Below, in pieces: positions 16,524-25,621 of a stretch of 64,000 nt of DNA. This DNA is from Ktedonobacter racemifer DSM 44963. Lineage in GTDB: Bacteria > Chloroflexota > Ktedonobacteria > Ktedonobacterales > Ktedonobacteraceae. The translations under genes and the position numbers were made by a program. Each line of letters starts with the position of its first letter. Position 1 is the stretch's first letter. The notes beneath the pieces were generated by a model, which was given only the letters and a program-made list of their open reading frames with translations, was not told the DNA's origin and did no database searches. Location of the stretch: NCBI RefSeq assembly GCF_000178855.1, contig NZ_ADVG01000005.1:310001-374000 (forward strand), in the 5' to 3' direction.

Positions 16524-17801
16524 TTGGTCCAATGGAGTACGGTGCTCCTGGCCATTCTTCTCCTCAATATCTATAGCCTGTGGAAGGAGCACACATTTGC
16601 TGGGCATCCTGGTCGGGATGGGCAACTATTTTCTCGCCATTGCCTGTGCAATTGCCATCACTGCCTTGCTAGTATGTATCTCCTTTGGAAAACGGAACTG
16701 ATTACGTTTATCAGCAAACTCACCGTGACCGAGATTCGCAGTGCACTTCTCCTCGCCTTTATTACCGCGGTCGTCTATCCCTAGCTCCCTACTCAGCCGC
16801 TCGATCCCTGGCACATTGTGAATCTTCGCACCGTTTGGCTGACGGTCATGCTGGTCTCCGGTTTGCAATTTCTCAACTATCTTCTGCTCCGTCAGTTCGG
16901 GGATCGTGGAATCCATTATAGCGCGCTCCTTGGGAGCCTGGTAAATAGCGCTGCGACCGCAATTCTCCTGGGACAAGAGGCGAAAGGTGGGGCCGATACT
17001 GAACGTGAAGCGCCAGGCAATACGCTGCTCGCGGACACGGCGATGATTTTGCGTAACTGGGCATTGGTCCTTCTCTTTGTCCTTCCGCATGGCGTTCAAC
17101 CTGCTTTCGCAACCCTTGTGGTGGTGGTCCCGATGATGCTGGTCGCTGCCGGCGCAACCTCTAGCGCTATGGTGTTTGCTCGGAAAAGCCAACGCCGTCT
17201 CGTTCATCAGCAGCCCCCGCCCAGGCCACAGCAAAACGCCGAGGAGGGACGAGAGGAAAAACCATCGGATGTTTTTCAACGATTGCTGCATGCGGCCCAG
17301 CAACTGGCAACGCAACCCGTGGCCGTTGAACAATCAGGAACCTCTGAGCGGACAGGTAAGGCATCAAAAATGCTGGAGAACGCCGGACAAGCTTCAGATG
17401 GAACACAGAAACGGTCTCTTCGTTCACCGCTCTCACTCCGTTCGGTCTTGAGCTTTGGCCTGCTTTTCCTGCTCTTGACGATCTTGAGCGGCTTGGGCAA
17501 GCTCCTCTTTGGTTCACTCGGTTTTCTGAGCGTGATCGTTATCGGTGCCCTGGCCAGCGCTGCCTCATCTTCTGTGCTGGTTGGACAAGAATTGGCGCGC
17601 AGAACGCTCGCCGGCTTTCCTGCTGCGATCGCGATGTTTCTGGCAACCCTTGTTGGCCTGTTCGAGAACGTGGCAATCTTCTGGGGAGTGACCCGCAAAT
17701 CCAGCCTCAGCTTTCGTCTCCTTCTCCTTACCTTTCCCATCGTTGCAGCCGGCGTTCTAGCCATTCTCCTGGGGAATACCCTTGGGTTTCAAAAAATCTA
17801 G
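16524..17801 (+). pseudogene. MgtC/SapB-DUF4010 membrane protein with in-frame TAG
   Basis: One reading frame runs from 16524 to 17801, interrupted only by a TAG at 16782-16784. The part before the stop (LKVTVTEIRSALLLAF-like segment SKLTVTEIRSALLLAFITA) and after it (LPTQPLDPWHIVNLRTVW, then the LNYLLLRQFGDRG region and multiple hydrophobic segments) are contiguous in DUF4010 proteins. The N-terminal MgtC domain is shortened to a degenerate WKEHTFAGH remnant. Translation could restart at ATG 16818, giving a 327-residue protein with about 8 membrane spans. I judge it a decayed gene, but see the finding on the amber codon. Confidence 0.7.
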
Positions 17802-17845
17802 TGTCGCATTGGTTACCATGTATCATCATAGGGGGCTTCAGCTTT

Positions 17846-17908
17846 ATGCGTCGTCTCAAAATTGTCTGTACCATTGGCCCAGCCACCAGGAGCAAGGAGG
17901 ATGAGTGA
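17846..17908 (+). pseudogene. pyruvate kinase N-terminal stub
   Basis: Twenty codons, MRRLKIVCTIGPATRSKEDE, are the unmistakable start of pyruvate kinase (KIVCTIGPATRS) and are followed immediately by TGA and unrelated sequence. It marks a recombination breakpoint. Confidence 0.8.
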
Positions 17909-18223
17909 AGTTGCTCCGTTTTTCTCAGCGCCTATACTAGCAACGTGCGGAGAGATGCATGTGAACGTACCTCCCATGCTGAGAAACACACGAACGAGCT
18001 GTGGATCACGTGAGCAACGAACGGGCCCCTGCCAGGAACACCAGTGGCCGTGTTCATGCAGATAGGCCAAAGGCTGATCCACTGACGGTTGCCCCACGAG
18101 CAGCACAGCACCGCAGGAGCAGACAACAGAGACTTCATCACAGGAGCGAAGGACCATAACAAAGGATACGCCTATGTGGCAAATACCTATGCAGACGAAC
18201 GGCAGAATAAGGGGGAGATCGGC
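17909..18223. other. junction region before the lut operon
   Basis: About 315 bases lacking a recognisable gene, between the pyk breakpoint and the GTG start of lutA. The frame of lutA is open back to 18089, but the extra residues do not match the family. It presumably contains the lut promoter, which I cannot define. Confidence 0.4.
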
Positions 18224-18970
18224 GTGCGTGTCGCTCTGATGGTTCCCTGTTATATGGATATGTTCTATCCCAGGGCAGGAGTGGCAACACTAGAGCTGCT
18301 CGAGAAACTGGGGGTCGAGGTGGACTATCCCTTCGATCAGACGTGTTGCGGGCAGCCCATGGCGAACAGTGGTGCGTTTAAGCAGGCAAAGGCCACGGAG
18401 GAGTTGGTCGTGCGCAACTTCGCTGGCTATGAGTACATCGTTGCGCCATCGGGGAGTTGTGTGCATCACCTTCGCAACAAGTTTACCGCGGCAGCGGACA
18501 CCCCTAAGCGCCGACATGTATCAGCGCACGTGTGGGATCTGTCGGAGTTCCTCTGCGACGTGCTGCAGGTGCAGGCGTTTCCGTGGGCCGAGTTCCCACA
18601 TGAGGTGGCGTTGCACGTGAGCTGCTCGGCGATCCGCGGATTGTTTGAGCAGTCGATGAGCGAGCGGCCCAACGATCCGTGGTTCTCAAAGCCGAGAAGC
18701 CTGCTCGAGAAAGTCAAGGGCGTGAAGATCATCGACTTCGACCGGCCTGATGAGTGCTGCGGGTTTGGCGGCACGTTCGCAGTCACCGGGGAGGCCGTCT
18801 CGGCCGCGATGGGGAATGACAAGCTCGAGCGGATCGGCGCTACCGGTGTGCGGTACATCGTTTCTCCGGACATGTCGTGCCTGATGCATCTGCAGGGGTG
18901 CTCGCACCGCAACCGCGAGGACTTCCATTTCCTGCACCTGGCTGAGGTCTTGAACGGAGGTGCCCCATGA
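18224..18970 (+). CDS. lutA: LutA-type (Fe-S) oxidoreductase subunit
   Basis: First gene of a lactate-utilisation operon; LutABC together oxidise L-lactate to pyruvate. The GTG start at 18224 follows GGGGGAG and gives the canonical N-terminus RVALMVPCYMDMFYPRAG. The 248-residue protein has two CCG-domain cysteine motifs: TCCGQPMANSG in the first half with its partner CVHHL, and DECCGFGGTFAV with DMSCLMHLQG in the second. It overlaps lutB by four bases (ATGA). GC content rises sharply compared with the flanks, suggesting recent acquisition from a GC-rich (probably actinobacterial) donor. Confidence 0.92.
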   Translation: MRVALMVPCYMDMFYPRAGVATLELLEKLGVEVDYPFDQTCCGQPMANSGAFKQAKATEELVVRNFAGYEYIVAPSGSCVHHLRNKFTAAADTPKRRHVSAHVWDLSEFLCDVLQVQAFPWAEFPHEVALHVSCSAIRGLFEQSMSERPNDPWFSKPRSLLEKVKGVKIIDFDRPDECCGFGGTFAVTGEAVSAAMGNDKLERIGATGVRYIVSPDMSCLMHLQGCSHRNREDFHFLHLAEVLNGGAP

Positions 18971-20400
18971 AACCGATTGACCAGGCGCGCAACGCGCTGG
19001 CATTCCTCGAAGAGGAGACCCACGAGCAGGCGTTTGACAGGCTGATCTGGGGTCTTCGCGAGCGGCGTGACGCGGCGGCCCGCGAGGTCCCGGAGTGGGA
19101 GCAGTTGCGGATGCTGGCCTCGGAGATCAAGGAGCACACGCTGTCCCACCTGGCGCATTACCTCGAGCTGTTCGAGGCGCGCGCGAAGCGCAATGGGGTG
19201 CAGATGCATTGGGCACGTGACGCGCACGAGCACAACCAGATCGTCTACGAGATCCTCAGTTCGCATAGCGTCGAGCGGCTCGTGAAGTCGAAGTCGATGC
19301 TGACCGAGGAGTGCGACCTGCGCGCGTTCCTGGGAAAGCGCGGGATCGAGGTCGTCGAGACTGACCTCGGTGAGCGGATCCAGCAGCTCGACGATGAGCC
19401 GCCGAGCCATATCGTCGGTCCGGCGTTTCAGAAGACGCCGCAGGACGTGGCCGACCTATTTCACCGGGTGTACGGCTCTGAGCGGGACAGGCCAGACCCG
19501 GTCTACCTCGCCCACGTTATGCGCGAGCAAACACGCCCGCTGATCCTCGAAGCGCAGGCGGGAATGACTGGTGCCAATTTCGCGGTTGCCGAGACCGGCG
19601 CGGTCGTGACGGTGACCAATGAGGGCAACGCGGACCTCAGCGCCAACGTTCCGAAGCTGCGAATCTGCTCGGTCGGGATCGAGAAGCTGGTCCCCGGAGT
19701 CAAGGAGCTCGCCGTGTTCATCCGGCTGTTGACCCGCAGTGCGACCGGAGAGCGGATCACGCAGTACACCTCGCACTTCGCCGCCCCGCGCGCCGGTGGC
19801 GAGATGCATATCGTGCTGGTCGACAACGGTCGAGCGCTTCGGCTCGGCGACGAGCGGTTCTGGCCGTCTTTGAAGTGCATCCGCTGCGGCGCGTGCATGA
19901 ACACCTGTCCGGTCTACCGGCGCAGCGGCGGCCTGAGCTATGGCTCCACGTACATGGGGCCGATCGGGCTCATCACGATGCCCAGTTTCGACATCCGTCG
20001 GTACAGTGAACTACCCTTCTCCTCGACGCTCAACGGCAGTTGCTCAAACGTCTGCCCCGTGCACATCAACATCCACGAGCAGATCTATCAGTGGCGCGAG
20101 GTGATGGACGCCAAGGGCGAGTTCTCCATGACCAAGAAGGCGGCAATGAAAGTCGCCGACAAGGTGCTCAGCAACCCCGAAGCCTACCGGGTGGCTACCG
20201 AGGCCGGCGGGGAAGCGCTGAAGGTCCTGCCACGGTTCGCGATCTACAACCGCCTCAACGCGTGGGGACGCCATCGCGAGCTTCCGAGCCCGGTGAGCGA
20301 GACCTTTCACCAGTGGTACGCCCGCAACCGCTCCGGTGACCATTCACAGAACACGTCGGCCCTGCACATGGAGCTGGGATCTGAAGGAGGTGAAGTATGA
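18967..20400 (+). CDS. lutB: LutB iron-sulfur subunit (LUD + 2x4Fe-4S)
   Basis: 477-residue lactate-utilisation subunit. ATG 18967 overlaps the lutA stop and is preceded by GGAGG. The N-terminal LUD domain contains EWEQLR, VHWARD-like MHWARDAHEHN and the AVAETGAVV-like segment NFAVAETGAVVTVTNEGN. The ferredoxin-like part has CIRCGACMNTCPVYR and then CSNVCPVHINIHEQ, which would hold two 4Fe-4S clusters. The C-terminus is a short helical region. Full length, no disrupted motif. An N-terminal fragment of a second lutB lies at 13512-13785. Confidence 0.94.
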   Translation: MKPIDQARNALAFLEEETHEQAFDRLIWGLRERRDAAAREVPEWEQLRMLASEIKEHTLSHLAHYLELFEARAKRNGVQMHWARDAHEHNQIVYEILSSHSVERLVKSKSMLTEECDLRAFLGKRGIEVVETDLGERIQQLDDEPPSHIVGPAFQKTPQDVADLFHRVYGSERDRPDPVYLAHVMREQTRPLILEAQAGMTGANFAVAETGAVVTVTNEGNADLSANVPKLRICSVGIEKLVPGVKELAVFIRLLTRSATGERITQYTSHFAAPRAGGEMHIVLVDNGRALRLGDERFWPSLKCIRCGACMNTCPVYRRSGGLSYGSTYMGPIGLITMPSFDIRRYSELPFSSTLNGSCSNVCPVHINIHEQIYQWREVMDAKGEFSMTKKAAMKVADKVLSNPEAYRVATEAGGEALKVLPRFAIYNRLNAWGRHRELPSPVSETFHQWYARNRSGDHSQNTSALHMELGSEGGEV

Positions 20401-21026
20401 GCGCGCGTGAGGAGATCCTGACCGCTATCCGCCAGCGCCATCCGCCGTCACGTGCGCTGCCGGAGGTCCCTGATTTCCACCAGGCAACCGATGGCCTGAT
20501 CGACCGGTTCACCGCCGCTTTGGCGCGGCTCGACGGCAACAGCGTGACCGAGCCACCACCCGACCTGCACCAGTGGCTCTCCGAGGCCTTCCCTGACGCC
20601 AGCCGCATCTGCTCTGCGGTTCCCGAGCTCACCGGAACCGTCACCCCGGCAGCGTTCTCCGACTGGGCGGCGCCCGCCGACGTCGATGTCACGATCGTGC
20701 GGACGCCGCTTGGCGTGGCCGAGACCGGGTCGATCCTGGTGACAGAGAAGGAGCTGGAAGTCACCACAAGCGCCGTGCTCGCGCAGCACCTCGTTGTGCT
20801 CCTCGACCCCGCCGATCTCGTCGAGAACATCCACGATGCCTACCGCCACCCCAGCTTCCAGGAAGCCGCCTACGCCGTACTGCTCTCGGGACCCTCCGGG
20901 TCAGCCGACATCGGTGGCAAAACCGTGCATCCCGCCCAGGGCATCACCACCCTGACCGTGATTCTCTTACCACGCCCCGGCGTCGAAGAGGATCCTGAGG
21001 CATCCAACTCGCACACGGCGACCTGA
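20397..21026 (+). CDS. lutC: LutC LUD-domain protein
   Basis: Third subunit of the lactate-utilisation system, 209 residues, LUD domain only. ATG 20397 overlaps the lutB stop and has GGAGG upstream. The family motif TPLGVAETGSILV is central, and the C-terminal GPSGSADIGGKTVHPAQG segment is typical of LutC. The three genes share the four-base overlaps and high GC content that mark a single transferred unit. A terminator was not identified. Confidence 0.92.
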   Translation: MSAREEILTAIRQRHPPSRALPEVPDFHQATDGLIDRFTAALARLDGNSVTEPPPDLHQWLSEAFPDASRICSAVPELTGTVTPAAFSDWAAPADVDVTIVRTPLGVAETGSILVTEKELEVTTSAVLAQHLVVLLDPADLVENIHDAYRHPSFQEAAYAVLLSGPSGSADIGGKTVHPAQGITTLTVILLPRPGVEEDPEASNSHTAT

Positions 21027-21211
21027 TCACCACCTTGCTAGAGGGTGGACTAAGATCAGACTTATGAAATTACTCTGGTGAAATTGGCGGCAGAAGCGTG
21101 TCAAAAAATGTTTCTTCTCTTTTCATTGCATGGATTCTTTCAATATGGTCTACGCCATATTGTCTATAAGAAATTTTGCCACGAGTGCTGTTATTTTCTC
21201 TTGTCAGTTAC

Positions 21212-21799
21212 TCAAGTGTAGCAACTGTTGTTCAGCCGAAAAGAACAATACCACCGCAACCACTGAAGAACCTGCTGTTGATCGCCCAGATACCAGACAT
21301 GTTCTGGATTGGCCTTCTCAATAATCTCAATGACACGTCGACGGCTTCGAGGTGCCAGACGCACACCAATATGATAGCGCTCGGAATCGACACGCTTGTC
21401 CAGGGCACTCACCCGTTGCATCAGAGGATGCGGTAAATTGGTGAGGAGGGTCTGCTCTTCTTCCTCAGGAAGCCGCTGAGACTCGGCCCAGGCCAGATAG
21501 GTCTGTATCTCATACATCACCTGGGAATCACTGGAGTCATAGGGGGTGGAAAGAACATCATTCACCACTGCCTGACGATGCCTCTCGTAGTCCTGCGGAG
21601 TAAAGAATTCTCCATCGAGATTCACAAAGAGATAGCCGGAGCGCTCCAGGCCTTGAGCGCCGCCTGCTCCCCAGAACTCCTGCAACCATTCAGCATCAAT
21701 GATCACCTCGTGAGGAAGTGGGCGTTTTCCCTCCCCTGGCGTGGCAGATCCCTTGTGAGTTGCTGTTTCAAGCATCCACTCCAGATAGTTATAGGACAA
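21212..21799 (-). CDS. hypothetical protein
   Basis: 195-residue acidic, Trp/Tyr-rich soluble protein of unknown function. The frame begins with a TTG at 21799 (GGTGG upstream); an alternative ATG at 21775 follows CTGGAG, so the start is uncertain. Features: PHEVIIDAEWLQEFWGAGGA, an alpha-helical middle (YERHRQAVVNDVLSTPYDSS) and a basic RLAPRSRRRVIEIIEK helix near the end. No recognised domain. Divergent from the plus-strand genes that follow. Confidence 0.55.
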   Translation of the reverse strand: MSYNYLEWMLETATHKGSATPGEGKRPLPHEVIIDAEWLQEFWGAGGAQGLERSGYLFVNLDGEFFTPQDYERHRQAVVNDVLSTPYDSSDSQVMYEIQTYLAWAESQRLPEEEEQTLLTNLPHPLMQRVSALDKRVDSERYHIGVRLAPRSRRRVIEIIEKANPEHVWYLGDQQQVLQWLRWYCSFRLNNSCYT

Positions 21800-21854
21800 G
21801 CCACCATCCAGGATCCACTCTCTATGGTCAGGTCATTACCCTTTCAATAGTGAA

Positions 21855-22338
21855 ATGGAGCAGCGCCTGGCCGAGTTGTGGAGGCGAGAGTGGCGACGCC
21901 AGCACCTTGACTTTGCCCATATTCCACCCGCGCCAGCCACCCGTCCAAACGCACTCATCCCCTGCGGATTTCGCACCTGGCGCTATAGCGATCAACTAAC
22001 TCCTGGTGAAGATAGAAGGTGGGATGAGGACGCGCCGATGTCAGGTAAGCACGCGTTGCACAGGCTACGTTATCTGGAGCGTTGCGCTCCCTCCCATGCC
22101 GTTGCGTATCTTGCCTCCCTTTCTGCTCCCACGACTCCATCGGCTCGCAGCCCTCACCGACTGGCAACAACTGGAACAGCTTCCACCCGCCGTCAGCCGC
22201 GCCCTCGCGAAACGCGTCACACAACTGATCACCTTTTACGCCGCGCGCCCCCTTCGGATACTCCCACTGCCCTCACACGAACCGTCCTGCCTGAGTAACT
22301 CACAACAGAGCATGCAGAGATCCACTGCTCATGAATAG
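21855..22338 (+). pseudogene. unknown gene, probably frameshifted
   Basis: The first frame (from ATG 21855) looks coding for about 90 residues: MEQRLAELWRREWRRQHLDF, then CGFRTWRYSDQLTPGEDRRW. From about 22125 a second frame looks coding: RLHRLAALTDWQQLEQLPPA, then VSRALAKRVTQLITFYAARP, ending 22338. A one-base shift near 22125 would join them into a basic protein of about 155 residues. No family recognised; ribosome-binding site weak. Confidence 0.35.
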
Positions 22339-22435
22339 TTGTTTCCCTCTCTATTGCCGTGGCCCCCCTCCATCACTCCTCCAGCAGGATCAACGTCACC
22401 CACATCTCATTTCATAGAAAGGAAATCATACTGTC

Positions 22436-23152
22436 ATGTCTGAGATACATGCACGCCATGACGCGTCTTCACCCATTGACGCAAACCACAAGCAACCACA
22501 CATACCCGCAGGGCACTCCTACAGGTACCTGCCGCTTGGTGGTCGTATCCTTGATCGCGAACACATCGTCGCCCTCATTGATCACCGCTCTCGCCTGCTT
22601 GCACCAGGGATCGAGGTCGTGCTGACCCATGAACGTCTGGCATCATTTCTCATTCAGGACCATGCCGATCAGGAGGTGCTGTTCGACTGGTATCTCCACG
22701 CACACCATCAGACCCCTCGCCCATTTCTGCGACTCGGCGCACATCTGCTCTCCCGGGAATGCATCTGTGAAGTGGTGGAGAGTTCCATTGCAGGCAAGAA
22801 CACCATGCTCCTGCGCTATGTCTTACTCCCAGACCCACTCATGGGAAACGCAGAGTCCTCGATCCAAACCCTGGAGTTCCATGGGCAGACCGCCGATGCG
22901 CTACGCCATTGGCTCTCGACACACACAGAGGTCATCGTGCCTCTGGAGCCAGTGGCCAGTTTGCCTTCTACCGCCCTGGGGTTCATGCAGAAATCCCCCT
23001 CCTGTCCCCATTGCGAAAGCTGGCTCGCGCCTCATGTGGACCAGACCCAATACACCCTGACCCTGATCTGCCCGCTCTGTCAGTACACCGACGGCCCCTT
23101 TACCCGAAACGAGGAACACACTCCTTCAACTAACACACCAAGGAAAGGATAA
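22436..23152 (+). CDS. hypothetical protein with C-terminal zinc ribbon
   Basis: 238 residues, ATG 22436 with GAAAGGA 12 bases upstream. The body contains PAGHSYRYLPLGGRILDREH and a His-rich centre; the C-terminus has a zinc ribbon with SCPHCESW and ICPLCQYTDGP pairs about 30 residues apart. It probably binds nucleic acid or protein, but no function can be assigned. It is followed 5 bases later by a small gene with its own ribosome-binding site, suggesting a two-gene unit. Confidence 0.65.
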   Translation: MSEIHARHDASSPIDANHKQPHIPAGHSYRYLPLGGRILDREHIVALIDHRSRLLAPGIEVVLTHERLASFLIQDHADQEVLFDWYLHAHHQTPRPFLRLGAHLLSRECICEVVESSIAGKNTMLLRYVLLPDPLMGNAESSIQTLEFHGQTADALRHWLSTHTEVIVPLEPVASLPSTALGFMQKSPSCPHCESWLAPHVDQTQYTLTLICPLCQYTDGPFTRNEEHTPSTNTPRKG

Positions 23153-23157
23153 CCCCT

Positions 23158-23418
23158 ATGAATACACAACAGCAACGTTCCCCTCATCTCTCGCTCATGC
23201 CTTCCGTTCCGGAGGCAGCCCCAGAGTCGAGAGAGAACACGGACTGGAGAGATGCAGGATTGGAAGAGGATGCAGGCCTCGTGCCCCTCTATACCCGTCT
23301 TCAGGAACCCCAGCAGTGCCATGCCCGACCAAGTTACAGATGTCATCACACCATTGAGCACACAACGATCTGGCTCACACGTCAGGGCCTGGACGTCGAA
23401 AGCCACCGGCACATCTGA
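23158..23418 (+). CDS. small hypothetical protein
   Basis: 86 residues; ATG 23158 follows AAGGAAAGGAT. Polar, with a GLEEDAGLVPLYTRLQEPQQ segment and a His-rich C-terminus. It lies five bases after the zinc-ribbon gene, so is probably co-transcribed. No family recognised. Confidence 0.45.
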   Translation: MNTQQQRSPHLSLMPSVPEAAPESRENTDWRDAGLEEDAGLVPLYTRLQEPQQCHARPSYRCHHTIEHTTIWLTRQGLDVESHRHI

Positions 23419-23664
23419 GAGCGTTGAGGGTCACCTGCGATTGTGGCATCATCTCAACACTCATTGATTGGCCCACCACGTAACCAGCTTCTCTGTTTCA
23501 TTTCATCCCCCTCTTTCTTCCCTCTCCGCACGCCCCAGAGTGGTGTGCCGCTTTTATTCCAGCGAGAGCGCACTGCATCCATGGCAATCGGATCACACTC
23601 CCGCTGCGTCTGAGGCGCCCACAGACAGATAGGAGGGCAGACAGAGGAACACCATCATCAAGAC

Positions 23665-23706
23665 GACAAGCACGCAGAGATGACGTGTCATCTCTGCGTG
23701 CTTGTC
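23665..23706. repeat. 20-bp perfect inverted repeat
   Basis: Arms 23665-23684 and 23687-23706 are perfectly complementary with a 2-nt spacer. It lies between two plus-strand transcription units; there is no T-run, so it is terminator-like or a cruciform/protein site. Confidence 0.6.
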
Positions 23707-23784
23707 ATGAAAAGGAATGTCCCTACCTGGCCATAATCACGGCTGAGCAGGAGGCATTGTTGTGTTCAAAAAAGGAGAGAACGT

Positions 23785-24147
23785 ATGTCAGAACGGCAAG
23801 CGAAACGTCAACGTCGTGCCAAGCGAAGAGCGGCAGCAAGCCAGCAGGCAACAGCATCACGCCCTTCTCTGGGTCCATCACCTCACGCCATAGGGCAGTC
23901 TTCAGTCGCAGCAAGCCACCTCGCCATCGCGTTGAGTGCAGCCGTTCCTCTTCGCGTGCTGGCACTCTATGAGCGGCAGGGTCCCTATGAGAGCGACCTG
24001 GAAGCAGCCCTTCAGGTAGGAACACTGCTTGCATCAAAAGGGGATCGCCTCCTCTTTGGAAGCCAGGTTCCAGGTGAAACGGCGTCACGGGACGACCTGT
24101 TGGTGCCATCACGATCCAGTTTCTGGACTGGTGTTACCAACGTTTAG
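23785..24147 (+). CDS. small basic hypothetical protein, C-terminus probably truncated
   Basis: 120-residue frame from ATG 23785 with AAAGGAG at good spacing. The first 30 residues are extremely basic (RQAKRQRRAKRRAAASQQ). A plausible fold follows: PLRVLALYERQGPYESDLEA, then LLASKGDRLLFGSQVPGE. The last 15 codons run into an IS630-type transposase remnant in another frame, so the natural C-terminus may have been lost. Confidence 0.45.
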   Translation: MSERQAKRQRRAKRRAAASQQATASRPSLGPSPHAIGQSSVAASHLAIALSAAVPLRVLALYERQGPYESDLEAALQVGTLLASKGDRLLFGSQVPGETASRDDLLVPSRSSFWTGVTNV

Positions 24148-24213
24148 CAGCGCAAGGCAAACGCCATTGGCTCTTGATTTGGGATAACGCTTCCTGGCAT
24201 GACGGCGAAGGTG
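24099..24213 (+). pseudogene. IS630-family transposase remnant
   Basis: About 37 codons reading AITIQFLDWCYQRLAAQGKR, then HWLLIWDNASWHDGE, the second-Asp region of an IS630/Tc1-type DDE transposase (WDNASWH). No other catalytic motif or inverted repeat was found. Confidence 0.7.
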
Positions 24214-24725
24214 ATAGACCAATATCTAATGATAATGATGCTCAGTTAGATCTCGATCTAACGACATAATGGCCCACCGACAAGGGTTATCCGTCACCAG
24301 ACCCCATGGATAACATCGCCCCAATCAACCAATGAACGAGCCTCTGCATCCGAGAGTCTCTGTCCTTGTAAGACAGCATCGAGAACACTCGCTGTTGCCT
24401 TCTGTGTCATGCCAGTTCCTTTCGCAGGTAAGAGAAGAGTTCGTGATATCGTCATTCATCATTGCTCATAGAGATCTTTGCTCCCACATTATTTTCTCAT
24501 CATTGTATGACGTGTTCTTGTTCGCTGCCACTCTCCCATCTGAGGGAGAACAATGGGGAAAAGAAATGAGCAAGGGGCTGTGAACGTCCGTACCTATGCG
24601 GGCTCCAGAGGATGTCCGTTCGAGAAACATGCACCTTCAGCGCTTTTTGACCCTCTTTCTTTTTTGCACACGTCCTCATTTTGAGCATGGACATTCTCCG
24701 GAGCCTGCACTGGCTAGTTCTCATT
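24214..24725. other. intergenic, no gene recognised
   Basis: About 510 bases with no convincing frame on either strand. It may contain decayed IS630 sequence; no repeat or hairpin was found that would define ends. Confidence 0.4.
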
Positions 24726-25460
24726 TCAGGTAAGGGGTTCAGCCATGGTGCGCATCTGAATTTCGATGATGCGTGCGTGAGCAGGCTGCGTGCAGGCCAG
24801 GAGAACTGCTGAAGCAACATCCTCTGGGTCAAGCATGGCTGATTGTGCGACTCCTTCTGGTGTACGTCCCTTCCCCAGTGCAAATTCCGTCTTGACTCCA
24901 CCAGGGCAAATCACCCCTACCTTGATGCCATGAGGACGTAATTCTTTGTCCAGAGCTTGTGCGAACCCAACCTGCGCAAATTTTGTTGCACAGTACACCG
25001 CTTCACCCGCGAAGCCATAAACGCCAGCCATCGACGAGATCATTAGAATGGTGCCTGACCGTTGTTCGATCATCAGAGGGACGATGTGGCGGGTAAAGAG
25101 GAACGTAGAACGCACGTTGGTATCCATCATCTCGTCGTATTCTTCAGCGCTGGTGTCGATCAGTTGTTTGTAGTTTCCCACTCCAGCATTGTTGATCAGG
25201 ATATGCGCCGCCCCGAAGTGCTCTTTTGCCGCCAGAACGGCACGCCGAGCTGTTTCCTCCTCTCGAACATCCCCGACCACCCCTACGACTCGCCCCCCTG
25301 AGGATTGGATCCTCTCCACAAGCTCGTCGAGTCGCTGCTTGCGACGTGCAATCAGCACAAGACTGGCTCCTTCTTCCGCCAGGGCCAAGGCACATGCTTT
25401 GCCAATACCTGCGCTGGCTCCTGTAATCAAACACACAGATCCGTTTAATCTCTGACTCAT
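24726..25460 (-). CDS. short-chain dehydrogenase/reductase
   Basis: Classical SDR of 244 residues, cytosolic NAD(P)H-dependent oxidoreductase. ATG 25460 with GAGGAATGG upstream. Motifs: TGASAGIGKA near residues 14-23 (cofactor), the basic ARRKQR after beta-2 (suggesting NADPH), NNAGVG near 90, catalytic Ser in MISSMAGV and YCATK (Tyr-x-x-x-Lys). It resembles YdfG/DltE-type SDRs. Substrate unknown. The next gene upstream on the same strand is an aldo/keto reductase, but 160 bases separate them. Confidence 0.9.
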   Translation of the reverse strand: MSQRLNGSVCLITGASAGIGKACALALAEEGASLVLIARRKQRLDELVERIQSSGGRVVGVVGDVREEETARRAVLAAKEHFGAAHILINNAGVGNYKQLIDTSAEEYDEMMDTNVRSTFLFTRHIVPLMIEQRSGTILMISSMAGVYGFAGEAVYCATKFAQVGFAQALDKELRPHGIKVGVICPGGVKTEFALGKGRTPEGVAQSAMLDPEDVASAVLLACTQPAHARIIEIQMRTMAEPLT

Positions 25461-25621
25461 ATATTTCCATTCCTCAATCTTATGAAAGGAAAACGCTCAA
25501 AAGCCGCGCACTTTTCTTACAAGACGCTTCTTTATGCTGCAATTCAGTGCTTGACTTTGATGTGTTTTCAACATTTTGCAACACAACTGGAAAAAGAACG
25601 CAATCTCCCAGCACTCTTTTC

